Below, in pieces: positions 24,026-31,490 of a DNA stretch of 56,848 nt. Source of the DNA: Zhihengliuella sp. (GTDB lineage: Bacteria > Actinomycetota > Actinomycetes > Actinomycetales > Micrococcaceae); the NCBI RefSeq assembly GCF_031178195.1, contig NZ_JAPSJL010000013.1, positions 1 through 56,848 on the forward strand, given 5' to 3'. Under the pieces are notes generated by a model. That model saw nothing but the letters and a program-made list of their open reading frames with translations, was not told the origin of the DNA and made no database searches. A program made the translations under genes and the position numbers. Numbering within the stretch: position 1 is the first letter of the stretch; each line of letters starts with the position of its first letter.

Positions 24026-24866
24026 CTACTCGGCCGGCGTGAACTCGTCGCCCTCGGCGGAGACCGCGGCGTCGCGGTCCATGACGATCATCCAGTCCGG
24101 GTTCGCCTGGGCGACGGTCTCGGGCGCCAGTCCGGAGTCGTTGTGCACGGACTCGCCGTCCAGCTGCTGCTGGGCGAAGACGTCCTCCAGGTCCACGCCC
24201 TCGAGCAGGCGGCCGATACGTCCTGCACCGTTGTCGATCCGCCCGCCCGAGGCGTTGGCGAGGAAGACGGTCTCCCCGCTGGTCGCCTCCTCGGCGGCGG
24301 CCTGGGCCTCGTCCAGCGCCGCCACCAGCTCCGCGGCCCTCTCCTCCTCGCCGAAGATCTGGCCGAGGACCTCGGTCTGGTGGCGGAGGCCGCCCAGCCA
24401 GCCTCCCGCGGACTCCTCGTCCGGCTGCACGTCGACCACCGGGGCGATCTTCTCCAGGTCCTCGGTGTACTCGGTGAAGCGTCCGCCGCCGATGATCAGG
24501 TCGGGCTCCGCGGCGCTGACGGCCTCGAGCTTGGCCTCGCGGTGCGAGCCGGCGTCGGCGATCTCCGCGTCGTCCTCCCACGCGGCGTAGCCCTCGGCCG
24601 GCAGCAGCGGCTTCGGTACGGCGACGGGCTCGATGCCGAGGGCCTTGACCGTGGCGAACGTGGTGTTGTTCAGGACCGCGACGCGCACGGGCTCCGCCGG
24701 CACCTCCATCTCGCCGTTGTTTCGTCTCGATCGTGACCGTCCCGGCGCTCGAGGACGACGCCGGTGCGTCGCCCTCCGCCGGGGCGGTGCTGCTGCACGC
24801 CGCGAGCGACAGGACGGCGGCGCCGGCCGCGGTGAGCGTCAGGGCGGACTTCAGCGAAAGCTTCAT
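24026..24866 (-). pseudogene. Siderophore-binding lipoprotein of system 1, frameshifted and C-terminally short
   Basis: The start encodes a good lipoprotein signal (MKLSLKSALT, lipobox LAAC with Cys24) and a Ser/Ala linker up to GTVTIET. There the frame shifts: a run of three A (minus strand; 24722-24720) replaces the two that would give ETNNGEMEVPAEP. After the shift a YclQ/FatB-like binding protein continues (VAVLNNTTFATVKALGIEPV, EPDLIIGGGRF). The joined protein would be only about 279 aa and stops after DRDAAVSAEGDEFTPAE. Relatives continue for some 40-50 residues including the last strand and helix, which cannot be found in the 56 bp left before the permease. The single-base shift might be a sequencing error, but the missing end is independent of it. 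Confidence 0.75.
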
Positions 24867-24967
24867 TGACTTCTCCTGGGCGAGAGGGGAGCGAGGGCCG
24901 CCAGGCGGCCCTCGCTACAAAATTAGGACACGTAATCGTTTCGAAAACGGTGTGTCACATGGAAACG

Positions 24968-24986
24968 CACACGAAGGGTCACCTAA
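24968..24986 (-). promoter_or_regulatory. DtxR/IdeR-type iron box facing system 1
   Basis: On the minus strand the site begins TTAGGTGACCCT and matches 10 of 12 core positions of the consensus TTAGGTTAGCCT, about 100 nt before the receptor start. The right half is weak. The divergent gap 24867-25158 is AT-richer than its surroundings and holds both iron boxes. Confidence 0.45.
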
Positions 24987-25081
24987 CTCCCAATCGCCGA
25001 GGCCGACCGACCCGACCCTGGAGACCTGTTTATGCCCCATGCCTCATTTCCGTCACAGAAGTTTTGTGTAATTGGGCTGAG

Positions 25082-25100
25082 TGAGGCTAGCCTTACTGCG
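25082..25100 (+). promoter_or_regulatory. DtxR/IdeR-type iron box of system 2
   Basis: TGAGGCTAGCCTTACTGCG contains the perfect palindrome AGGCTAGCCT and the spacing of the DtxR consensus. It lies 60-77 nt before the system 2 receptor start, so repression by iron-loaded DtxR is expected. Confidence 0.75.
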
Positions 25101-25158
25101 TGGTGGACCCGTATCCGCCGCTCCCCGATCATGACCCCTCGACCCGCAAGGACGTTCC

Positions 25159-26199
25159 ATGGCCATCACCCGCCGCGCCGGGCTGCTCGCAGCCGCCGCC
25201 GCCGTCGTTCTCACCGCCTCCGCGTGCTCCGGCTCCGCAGCGCCCGCGGAGTCCGCCGACTCGCCGGAAGGGGCGGGCGGCTTCCCTGTGACCGTCGAGC
25301 ACATCTACGGCGAGACCGTGATCAAGGAGCAGCCGGAGCGCGTCGCCGCCGTCTCCTGGGTCAACGCCGACACGGCGCTCGCGCTCGGCGTCGTGCCCGT
25401 CGCCATGCCCGAGGACACCTGGGGTGGCAACGAGAACGGCTCCACCGACTGGAAGGACGCCAAACTCGAGGAGCTCGGTGCGGCGATCGGCACCGAGAAC
25501 GCGCCGGTGCAGTACTCCGAGGCCGACGGCATCAACTACGAGGCCATCGCGGAGTCCACCCCCGACGTCATCCTCGCGGGCTACTCGGGCCTGACGCAGG
25601 AGGAGTACGACAAGCTCTCCAAGATCGCGCCGGTCGTCGGCCCCCAGAAGGAGAACTACCTCGCCTCCTGGCAGTCGGTGACCGAGGCCACCGGTGCCGC
25701 GCTCGGCAAGACGGAGGAGGCCGAGCAGGTCGTGGCCGACGTCGAGGCGCAGTTCGCGGCCGTCGTCGAGGAGAACCCCGTCCTGGAGGAGAGCACCTTC
25801 ATCGCCGGCAACGTGGACGCGGCCGCCAACACGCTGAGCATCTACGCGGGCGACGACACGCGCCCGCGCTTCTTCAAGGCCCTCGGCATGGAGCAGGCGC
25901 CCGTCGTCGACGAGCTCGTCGAGGACGGCCAGTTCTACGGCGACGTCTCGCCGGAGCGCAGCTCCGAACTCGAGTCGGATGTCTTCTACAGCTGGGTCGC
26001 CGGCGAGGAGGGCGCCGAGGCCGTGCGCAACCACGACCTCTTCAAGCAGATCCCGGGCGTCGCCAACGGCGGCTTCATCACCACCGTGGACGATCACTCG
26101 ACGCTCGCGATCTCCTCGGCCTCAGCGCTGAGCCTGCCGTGGGCCATCGAGAACATCGTGCCGGACGTCGTCGCGGCCGCCGAGGCCGCGGCCGAGTAG
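25159..26199 (+). CDS. Iron-siderophore substrate-binding lipoprotein (system 2)
   Basis: A 346-aa FepB/FecB-family receptor. The lipoprotein signal has Arg5-Arg6 and the lipobox TASAC with Cys23, followed by a short acidic linker. The two-lobed binding fold shows FPVTVEHIYGETVIKEQPER at the N-lobe start, PDVILAGYSGLTQEEYDKL, and a C-terminal ALSLPWAIENIVPDVVAAAE. It is full length, unlike the system 1 receptor, and follows a clear iron box. A strong terminator after its stop separates it from the permeases of the same system, which start 1.1 kb further on. Confidence 0.9.
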   Translation: MAITRRAGLLAAAAAVVLTASACSGSAAPAESADSPEGAGGFPVTVEHIYGETVIKEQPERVAAVSWVNADTALALGVVPVAMPEDTWGGNENGSTDWKDAKLEELGAAIGTENAPVQYSEADGINYEAIAESTPDVILAGYSGLTQEEYDKLSKIAPVVGPQKENYLASWQSVTEATGAALGKTEEAEQVVADVEAQFAAVVEENPVLEESTFIAGNVDAAANTLSIYAGDDTRPRFFKALGMEQAPVVDELVEDGQFYGDVSPERSSELESDVFYSWVAGEEGAEAVRNHDLFKQIPGVANGGFITTVDDHSTLAISSASALSLPWAIENIVPDVVAAAEAAAE

Positions 26200-26219
26200 A
26201 CGTCCACCAGCAGGAGCCC

Positions 26220-26248
26220 GGCCGGGCCCGCGAGCCGCGGGCCCGGCC
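26220..26248. terminator. Bidirectional terminator between receptor and MBL genes
   Basis: Perfect 13-bp GC stem (26220-26232 with 26236-26248) and a 3-nt loop between two convergent genes. Confidence 0.8.
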
Positions 26249-26291
26249 CCGCGGGTGCGGACCGGGAACGGTCCGCCGCCCGGGCCGGGTT

Positions 26292-27179
26292 TCAGAGGGC
26301 GGCGCGCTCGGCCGGTTCGAGCGTCGCCAGATACGAGAGTTGAGCAGCAACGGAATGCTCCGCAGCACCGCGCACCGAGGAGTCGACGTCGGCATAGACC
26401 ACGTCGGCCACTCGGCGCACGTCCGAGGCGGCCGGGCGCCCGCCGTCGTCGGCGACTGCGGCCGGGTCCAGGTCGAGTTCCAGCTGCACGACGGCGTCGC
26501 GTACCTGGCGCAGGCGCTCGAACCGATGCGCCCGGTAGGCACCGGCGATGGCGGCCAGATCCGGCAGCACGGGACCGTGCGCCGGCAGCACCGTGGCGGC
26601 GCCGAGACCGGTCAACCGGTCCAGGCTCTCCAGGTAGTCCCCGAGGGTCCCGTCCGGGAAGTCCAGGATCGTCGTCCCGCGGCCCAGGATGGTGTCCCCG
26701 GTCAGGACCGCGCCGTGGGGCCCGTCGTCGGGGAGCAGGAAGCACACCGAGTCGGAGGTGTGCCCCGGCGTCGCCAGCACGCGGATCCGCAGGCCCGCCG
26801 CGGTCACCACCTCGTCCGGACGCAGCGGGTCGCCGTCGCCGGCGAGCGTTCCGTGGAGCGGGTGCCCCGGCGCCGCGGGACGGCAGTGCTCGCCCAGGAC
26901 CGCCCGGACGGGCGCCCCGGTGAGGGCGTGCAGCCGGTCGATCCCCTCCGTATGGTCCGGATGCCGGTGCGTGACCAGCACGAGCTCCACCGCCCCCTCG
27001 CCGGCCAGCGCGGCGAGGTGGCCGGCGTCGTCCGGGCCCGGGTCGACGACCACCACGGCTTCGGCGCCGGGGAAGGCGAGCACGTAGGACTGCGTGCCGT
27101 CCAGGGTCATGGGCCCCGGATTCGGCGCCAGCACCTGGCGGGCGAAGGCGGAGACGGGCCGCGCGGTACTCTGCGTCAT
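26292..27179 (-). CDS. MBL-fold metallo-hydrolase
   Basis: A 295-aa metallo-beta-lactamase-fold hydrolase. The zinc-binding motif is THRHPDHTEG (His71, His73, Asp75, His76). The further ligands lie in TPGHTSDSV, LTGDTILG and PAHGP. The C-terminal helical extension from about residue 220 (HRFERLRQVRDAVV) resembles the LACTB2-like endoribonuclease/hydrolase subgroup. The frame continues upstream, but the ATG at 27179 is the natural start. It is inserted on the opposite strand between the receptor and permease genes of siderophore system 2. A link to siderophore breakdown is possible but not shown by the sequence. Confidence 0.85.
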   Translation of the reverse strand: MTQSTARPVSAFARQVLAPNPGPMTLDGTQSYVLAFPGAEAVVVVDPGPDDAGHLAALAGEGAVELVLVTHRHPDHTEGIDRLHALTGAPVRAVLGEHCRPAAPGHPLHGTLAGDGDPLRPDEVVTAAGLRIRVLATPGHTSDSVCFLLPDDGPHGAVLTGDTILGRGTTILDFPDGTLGDYLESLDRLTGLGAATVLPAHGPVLPDLAAIAGAYRAHRFERLRQVRDAVVQLELDLDPAAVADDGGRPAASDVRRVADVVYADVDSSVRGAAEHSVAAQLSYLATLEPAERAAL

Positions 27180-27209
27180 GCACCCCAGTGTGGTCGGCGG
27201 CGGGACCCG

Positions 27210-27311
27210 ATGACAACGCACGCCGCCGGGGACCCCGCGGCGCCGCGCACGACGGCCGCCTCGACGACGGCCTCGACGACCTCGACGACTAGGCGACGGA
27301 AGACGACATGA
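27210..27311 (+). CDS. Possible 33-aa leader ORF coupled to the permease gene
   Basis: ATG at 27210 opens a 33-codon frame rich in Thr, Ala, Ser and Arg. Its TGA overlaps the permease ATG (ATGA at 27308-27311). There is no good Shine-Dalgarno and the repetitive codons (ACG, GCC, TCG) could be chance in GC-rich DNA. If translated, it would couple ribosomes into the permease gene. No resemblance to a known protein. Confidence 0.2.
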   Translation: MTTHAAGDPAAPRTTAASTTASTTSTTRRRKTT

Positions 27312-28417
27312 CTGAAGTTCTCGCCCGGCGCCCCGCCGCCTCCCGCGCGGGCGGCCCCGAGACCGCCGAAGGCCCCGGCCACCCGTCCGGCGGGGCCGTC
27401 GGGCCGATCGGCCGCCGCCGCTCGCTCCCGCGCGTCCTGACGGTGGCCGTCGCGCTCGCCGTGCTCCTGGTCCTCGCCACCGCGCTGTCGCTGACGGTCG
27501 GCGCCCGCAACACCGGTCTGCCCGTCGTCTGGGACGCCCTCACGGCGTTCGACCCCGCCGACGGCGACCACCTGGTGGTGCACTCCCGGATTCCGCGCAC
27601 CGTGGCCGGGCTGCTCGCCGGGCTCGCCCTGGCGCTCGCCGGCACCGCCCTCCAGGGGATCACGCGCAACCCGCTGGCCGACCCCGGGATCCTCGGGCTC
27701 AACGCGGGCGCCGCGCTCGCCGTCGTCCTGGGCATCCACCTGGCCGGCATCGCCGGGGTCACCGGCTTCGTCTGGCTCGGCTTCGGCGGCTGTGCGCTCG
27801 CCGCCGTGACCGTGTACGCCGTCGCGAGCCTCGGCCGGGAGGGGGCCACGCCCGTCAAGCTCGCCCTGGCCGGCGCCGCTCTGACCGCCGGCTGCACGTC
27901 CGTTATGCACGGCGTGCTCATGATCGACCAGACGGCGCTGGACAGCTTCCGGTTCTGGCAGGTCGGCACGCTCGGGGTGCGCAGCACCGAGACCATGGTC
28001 TCCCTGCTTCCGTTCCTCGCGGTCGGGACCGCGGTGTGCCTGCTCTCCGCCCGCCTGTTCAACGCCCTCGCCCTCGGGGACGACGCCGCCGCCGGCCTCG
28101 GCCTCCGCGTCGGCCGCGGGCGGGGGATCGCGGCCGCTGGCGTGGTCCTGCTCGTGGGGACGGCCGTGGCGATCGCCGGCCCCATCGCGTTCGTCGGGCT
28201 CGTGATCCCGCACGGCCTGCGCGTCCTGGTCGGCAGCGACTACCGGGCCCTCCTGCCCCTCTCCGCCCTCGCCGGGCCGGTGCTCCTGCTCCTCGCCGAC
28301 GCGTTCGGCCGGGTCGTCCTGCCGCCGTCGGAGGTCCAGGTCGGCGTGATGACCGCCGTCATCGGGGCCCCCGTCTTCATCTGGCTGATCCGCACCCGGA
28401 AGCAGGTCGCCCTGTGA
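27308..28417 (+). CDS. Siderophore ABC transporter permease (FecCD family, system 2, first)
   Basis: A 369-aa permease with a cytoplasmic Pro/Gly-rich N-terminus (1-40) and about nine or ten membrane helices. The FecCD markers are clear: VHSRIPRTVAGLLAGLALAL, GITRNPLADPGILGLNAGAA and AIAGPIAFVGLVIPHGLRVL. These FepD-like features fit a hydroxamate or catecholate siderophore. GGAAG lies 5 nt before the ATG. The stop overlaps the GTG of the second permease. No iron box is seen in the 128 bp before it, so its iron control may come from elsewhere. Confidence 0.9.
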   Translation: MTEVLARRPAASRAGGPETAEGPGHPSGGAVGPIGRRRSLPRVLTVAVALAVLLVLATALSLTVGARNTGLPVVWDALTAFDPADGDHLVVHSRIPRTVAGLLAGLALALAGTALQGITRNPLADPGILGLNAGAALAVVLGIHLAGIAGVTGFVWLGFGGCALAAVTVYAVASLGREGATPVKLALAGAALTAGCTSVMHGVLMIDQTALDSFRFWQVGTLGVRSTETMVSLLPFLAVGTAVCLLSARLFNALALGDDAAAGLGLRVGRGRGIAAAGVVLLVGTAVAIAGPIAFVGLVIPHGLRVLVGSDYRALLPLSALAGPVLLLLADAFGRVVLPPSEVQVGVMTAVIGAPVFIWLIRTRKQVAL

Positions 28418-29445
28418 CCGCCGCCGTGACGGACCGGACCGTCCCCGCCCTGCCCCGGCCCCACCGCGGGACACGGGTCGCCCTGGTGCTCGCCGGCGTC
28501 GTCGTCGTGCTGTTCCTCGTCACGGTGCTCCTGGGCTCCACGATCGTGAGCCCCTCCGAGCTCCTCGCGGTCCTCTCCGGGCAGACGGTGCCCGGGGTGA
28601 GTTTCATCGTGCTGGAGGACCGGCTGCCGACGGCGTTCGTCGGTGCCCTGGCCGGGGCGGCGTTCGCGCTCTCCGGGACCGTCTTCCAGACGCTCCTGCG
28701 CAACCCGCTGGCCAGCCCGGACATCATCGGGATCGGTTACGGAGCGGCCACCGCCGCCGTGGCGGGGATGCTGGTGCTCGGCCTGCAGGGCCCGTGGTTC
28801 AGCGTCTCCGCGTTCGTCGGGGCGCTCGTGGTGGCGCTCGTGGTCTACTTCCTGGCCGATTCCGGCCAGCACACCGGCGGCCGGCTGATCCTCATGGGCA
28901 TCGGTGCCGGCGCCATGCTCCACGCCGTCATGAACTACCTGCTCTCCAGCACCGACGTGCGCAGCGCGGGCGACGCCCTGCACTGGCTCGTCGGCTCGCT
29001 CTCCAACAGCAACTGGGAGCGCGTCGGGACCCTCGCGGTGGCCCTGGCCGTGCTGGCGCCGCTGACCGCGTTCGCCGCCACGCGGCTCAAGGTGCTCCAG
29101 CTCGGCGACGACGCCGCGGCAGGCCTCGGCGTCGACGTCGCCCGGAGTCGGCTCACCCTCGTGGTCCTCGGCGTCGCGCTGGCCGCGGCCGCCACCTCGG
29201 TCACGGGCCCGATCGCGTTCGTCGCGTTCCTCGCCGGCCCGCTCGCCCGGCTGCTCACCGGCGGCCGCACCGACTTCCTGTGCTCGGCGCTCGTCGGGTC
29301 GGCCCTCGTGCTGGCCGCCGACTTCGCCGGCTCGAATCTCTTCGGCGACACCAGTCTGCCGGTCGGGGTAGTCACGGGCGCGCTCGGCGCCCCGTTCCTG
29401 CTCTGGCTCCTGGTGCGCTCCAACCAACAAGGAATGGGAGGCTGA
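28414..29445 (+). CDS. Siderophore ABC transporter permease (FecCD family, system 2, second)
   Basis: A 343-aa FepG-like permease. Markers: LEDRLPTAFVGALAGAAFAL, TLLRNPLASPDIIGIGYGAA and SVTGPIAFVAFLAGPLARLL. The GTG at 28414 overlaps the preceding stop (GTGA), and the ATPase-fusion gene starts 1 bp after this stop, so all three genes are one translationally coupled unit. It pairs with the preceding permease to form the channel. Confidence 0.9.
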   Translation: MTAAVTDRTVPALPRPHRGTRVALVLAGVVVVLFLVTVLLGSTIVSPSELLAVLSGQTVPGVSFIVLEDRLPTAFVGALAGAAFALSGTVFQTLLRNPLASPDIIGIGYGAATAAVAGMLVLGLQGPWFSVSAFVGALVVALVVYFLADSGQHTGGRLILMGIGAGAMLHAVMNYLLSSTDVRSAGDALHWLVGSLSNSNWERVGTLAVALAVLAPLTAFAATRLKVLQLGDDAAAGLGVDVARSRLTLVVLGVALAAAATSVTGPIAFVAFLAGPLARLLTGGRTDFLCSALVGSALVLAADFAGSNLFGDTSLPVGVVTGALGAPFLLWLLVRSNQQGMGG

Positions 29446-29446
29446 C

Positions 29447-31384
29447 ATGGCCCGTCTCGAAGCCCAATCGCTCACCCTCGGCTACGACAAGTCGATGATC
29501 GTCAACGACCTGACGCTGGAGCTCCCCGCGGGCGAGGTGACGATGATCGTCGGCGCCAACGGCTGCGGCAAGTCCACGCTGCTGCGCGGCATGGCCCGGC
29601 TGCTCAAGCCCTCGGCCGGCTCCGTGGTCCTCGACGGCAAGGACATCCACACCCAGCCGGCGCGCGAGATCGCCAAGGTCCTGGGCCTGCTCCCGCAGAC
29701 ACCGATCGCCCCGGACGGCATCACCGTCCGCGAGCTGGTCGGGCGCGGCCGCTACCCGCACCAGGGCTGGTTCCGCCGGTGGTCCGCCGAGGACGACGAC
29801 GCCGTCGGCCGGGCGCTGCATGCCACCGGGACCGAGGAGCTCGCCGAGCGCGCGATCGACGAGCTCTCCGGCGGCCAGCGCCAGCGCGTCTGGATCGCCA
29901 TGGCGCTGGCGCAGGAGACCGACCTGCTGCTGCTCGACGAGCCCACCACGTACCTCGACGTCGCCCACCAGTTGGAGGTGCTCGACGTCGTCGCCGACCT
30001 CAACCGGCGGCGCGGCACCACCGTGGCGATCGTGCTGCACGACCTCAACCTGGCCGCCCGCTACGCGGACCACCTGGTGGCTCTCAAGCACGGCGAGGTC
30101 TACGCGCAGGGGCACCCGGCCGCCGTCGTGACGGAGCGGATGGTCCAGGACGTCTTCGGCATGCCGTCGCGCGTGATCCCGGACCCGGTCGCGGGCACGC
30201 CGCTCGTGCTGCCCATCGGCCGCCACCGGGTGGTCCGCGGGCGGGACCTGGACCAGAACGCCGCCCGCGCCGCCGCCGGGACCGGGAGCACGGGCACGAT
30301 GCCCAGCGTGGCCGCAGCCCCCACGGCAGCCGTCGCCGGGGACGCCCAGCACGCCGGCGTCGACGCGCCGGAGCCCGGGGTCGAGGGGGAGGACGGGCTG
30401 TTGGCCGCCCTCGAGGCCTGCCCCACCGTGGCGTTCAAGCTGACCGCCGTCGCCGCCACCACGCTGAGCCCGAGCTACCGCCGGGTCACGTTCACGGGCG
30501 AGGACCTGGCGCACTTCGGCACCGGCGGGCACCCGCTGGATCTGCGGATCAAGCTCGTCATCCCGTCCCCGGCCTCCAGCGGCGAGGACCACGTCGCGGC
30601 CCTGCGGCCGGACGGGCGGATCGCCGCCGACGACGTCGCCGGGTGGTACCGCAAGTGGCTCGCCGTCGACCCGCAGGAGCGCGGCTGGCTGCGCACCTAC
30701 TCCATCCGCTCCTTCCGCCCCGCCGGGCACCCGGGCAACGTCGGCGAGCACCCGGAGATCGACATCGACTTCGTCCTCCACGTCAAGCGCGAGGGCGGGA
30801 AGCTCGTCGGCGGTCCGGCCTCGGTCTGGGCCGCCGAGGCCGAGCCGGGCGCCGAGATCACCATGCTCGGGCCGAACTCCAAGCTGTGCGCGCCCGACTA
30901 CGCGGGCATCGAGTTCCGGCCCGGCACCGCCCGGCGGATCCTCCTGGCCGGCGACGAGACGGCCGCCCCCGCCATCTGCTCCATCCTCGAGACCCTGCCG
31001 CCGGGGATGACGGGCAACGCGTTCATCGAGGTGCCCGGCGTCGACGACATTCAGGGCTCCTTCACACGTTCCGGCGTCTCCGTGCAGTGGCTCCCGCGCG
31101 GGTCGCGCCCGCACGGAGAGCTGCTGAACCAGGCCGTCCGCTCGGCGGTCGCGATCCCCGCGGCGGGTGCCGTCGTGCCCGGGCAGGACCCCGAGGACGT
31201 GGACGTCGACTCGACGATCCTCTGGGAGACCGCCGAGGCCGGGAGCCATCCGTTCTACGCGTGGCTGGCCGGGGAGGCGGGCACCATCAAGGAGCTGCGC
31301 CGGTACCTGGTGCGCGACGCGGGCCTGAACCGCAAGCAGGTCTCCTTCATGGGCTACTGGCGGCGCGGCAAGGCGGAGATGTAG
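29447..31384 (+). CDS. Fusion of siderophore-import ATPase and siderophore-interacting ferric reductase
   Basis: A 645-aa two-part cytoplasmic protein. Residues 1-262 are a FepC-type ABC ATPase: Walker A GANGCGKST (36-44), signature LSGGQRQR (140-147), Walker B LLLLDEP (160-166) and the switch His198. Residues 263-325 are an Ala/Gly/Asp linker. Residues 326-645 are a siderophore-interacting protein (FAD-linked ferric-siderophore reductase): RRVTFTGEDL, the FAD motif RTYSIR (416-421), HPEIDIDFVLH, AGDETAAPAIC (501-511) and the C-terminal MGYWRRGKAEM. The frame is continuous, so this is a real fusion. It joins the motor of import to the enzyme that should free the iron. The start has GGGAGG at normal spacing and overlaps nothing. 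A terminator follows. In mycobacterial IrtA an SIP domain is fused to an exporter-fold ABC protein, which is a different architecture. Confidence 0.92.
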   Translation: MARLEAQSLTLGYDKSMIVNDLTLELPAGEVTMIVGANGCGKSTLLRGMARLLKPSAGSVVLDGKDIHTQPAREIAKVLGLLPQTPIAPDGITVRELVGRGRYPHQGWFRRWSAEDDDAVGRALHATGTEELAERAIDELSGGQRQRVWIAMALAQETDLLLLDEPTTYLDVAHQLEVLDVVADLNRRRGTTVAIVLHDLNLAARYADHLVALKHGEVYAQGHPAAVVTERMVQDVFGMPSRVIPDPVAGTPLVLPIGRHRVVRGRDLDQNAARAAAGTGSTGTMPSVAAAPTAAVAGDAQHAGVDAPEPGVEGEDGLLAALEACPTVAFKLTAVAATTLSPSYRRVTFTGEDLAHFGTGGHPLDLRIKLVIPSPASSGEDHVAALRPDGRIAADDVAGWYRKWLAVDPQERGWLRTYSIRSFRPAGHPGNVGEHPEIDIDFVLHVKREGGKLVGGPASVWAAEAEPGAEITMLGPNSKLCAPDYAGIEFRPGTARRILLAGDETAAPAICSILETLPPGMTGNAFIEVPGVDDIQGSFTRSGVSVQWLPRGSRPHGELLNQAVRSAVAIPAAGAVVPGQDPEDVDVDSTILWETAEAGSHPFYAWLAGEAGTIKELRRYLVRDAGLNRKQVSFMGYWRRGKAEM

Positions 31385-31423
31385 CCGGGGCGCCAGGGAA
31401 GCCGCCGTCCCGCTGGGACGCCT

Positions 31424-31479
31424 CGGCGTCGCACTCCTGCAGGTCTCGGCAGCGATCCGGCTGCAGGACTGCGACGCCG
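31424..31479. terminator. Bidirectional terminator
   Basis: Arms of 19 nt (31424-31442 with 31461-31479) with one mismatch, an 18-nt loop, between the convergent fusion and G6PDH genes. Confidence 0.7.
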
Positions 31480-31490
31480 AAGCGGTGCGA

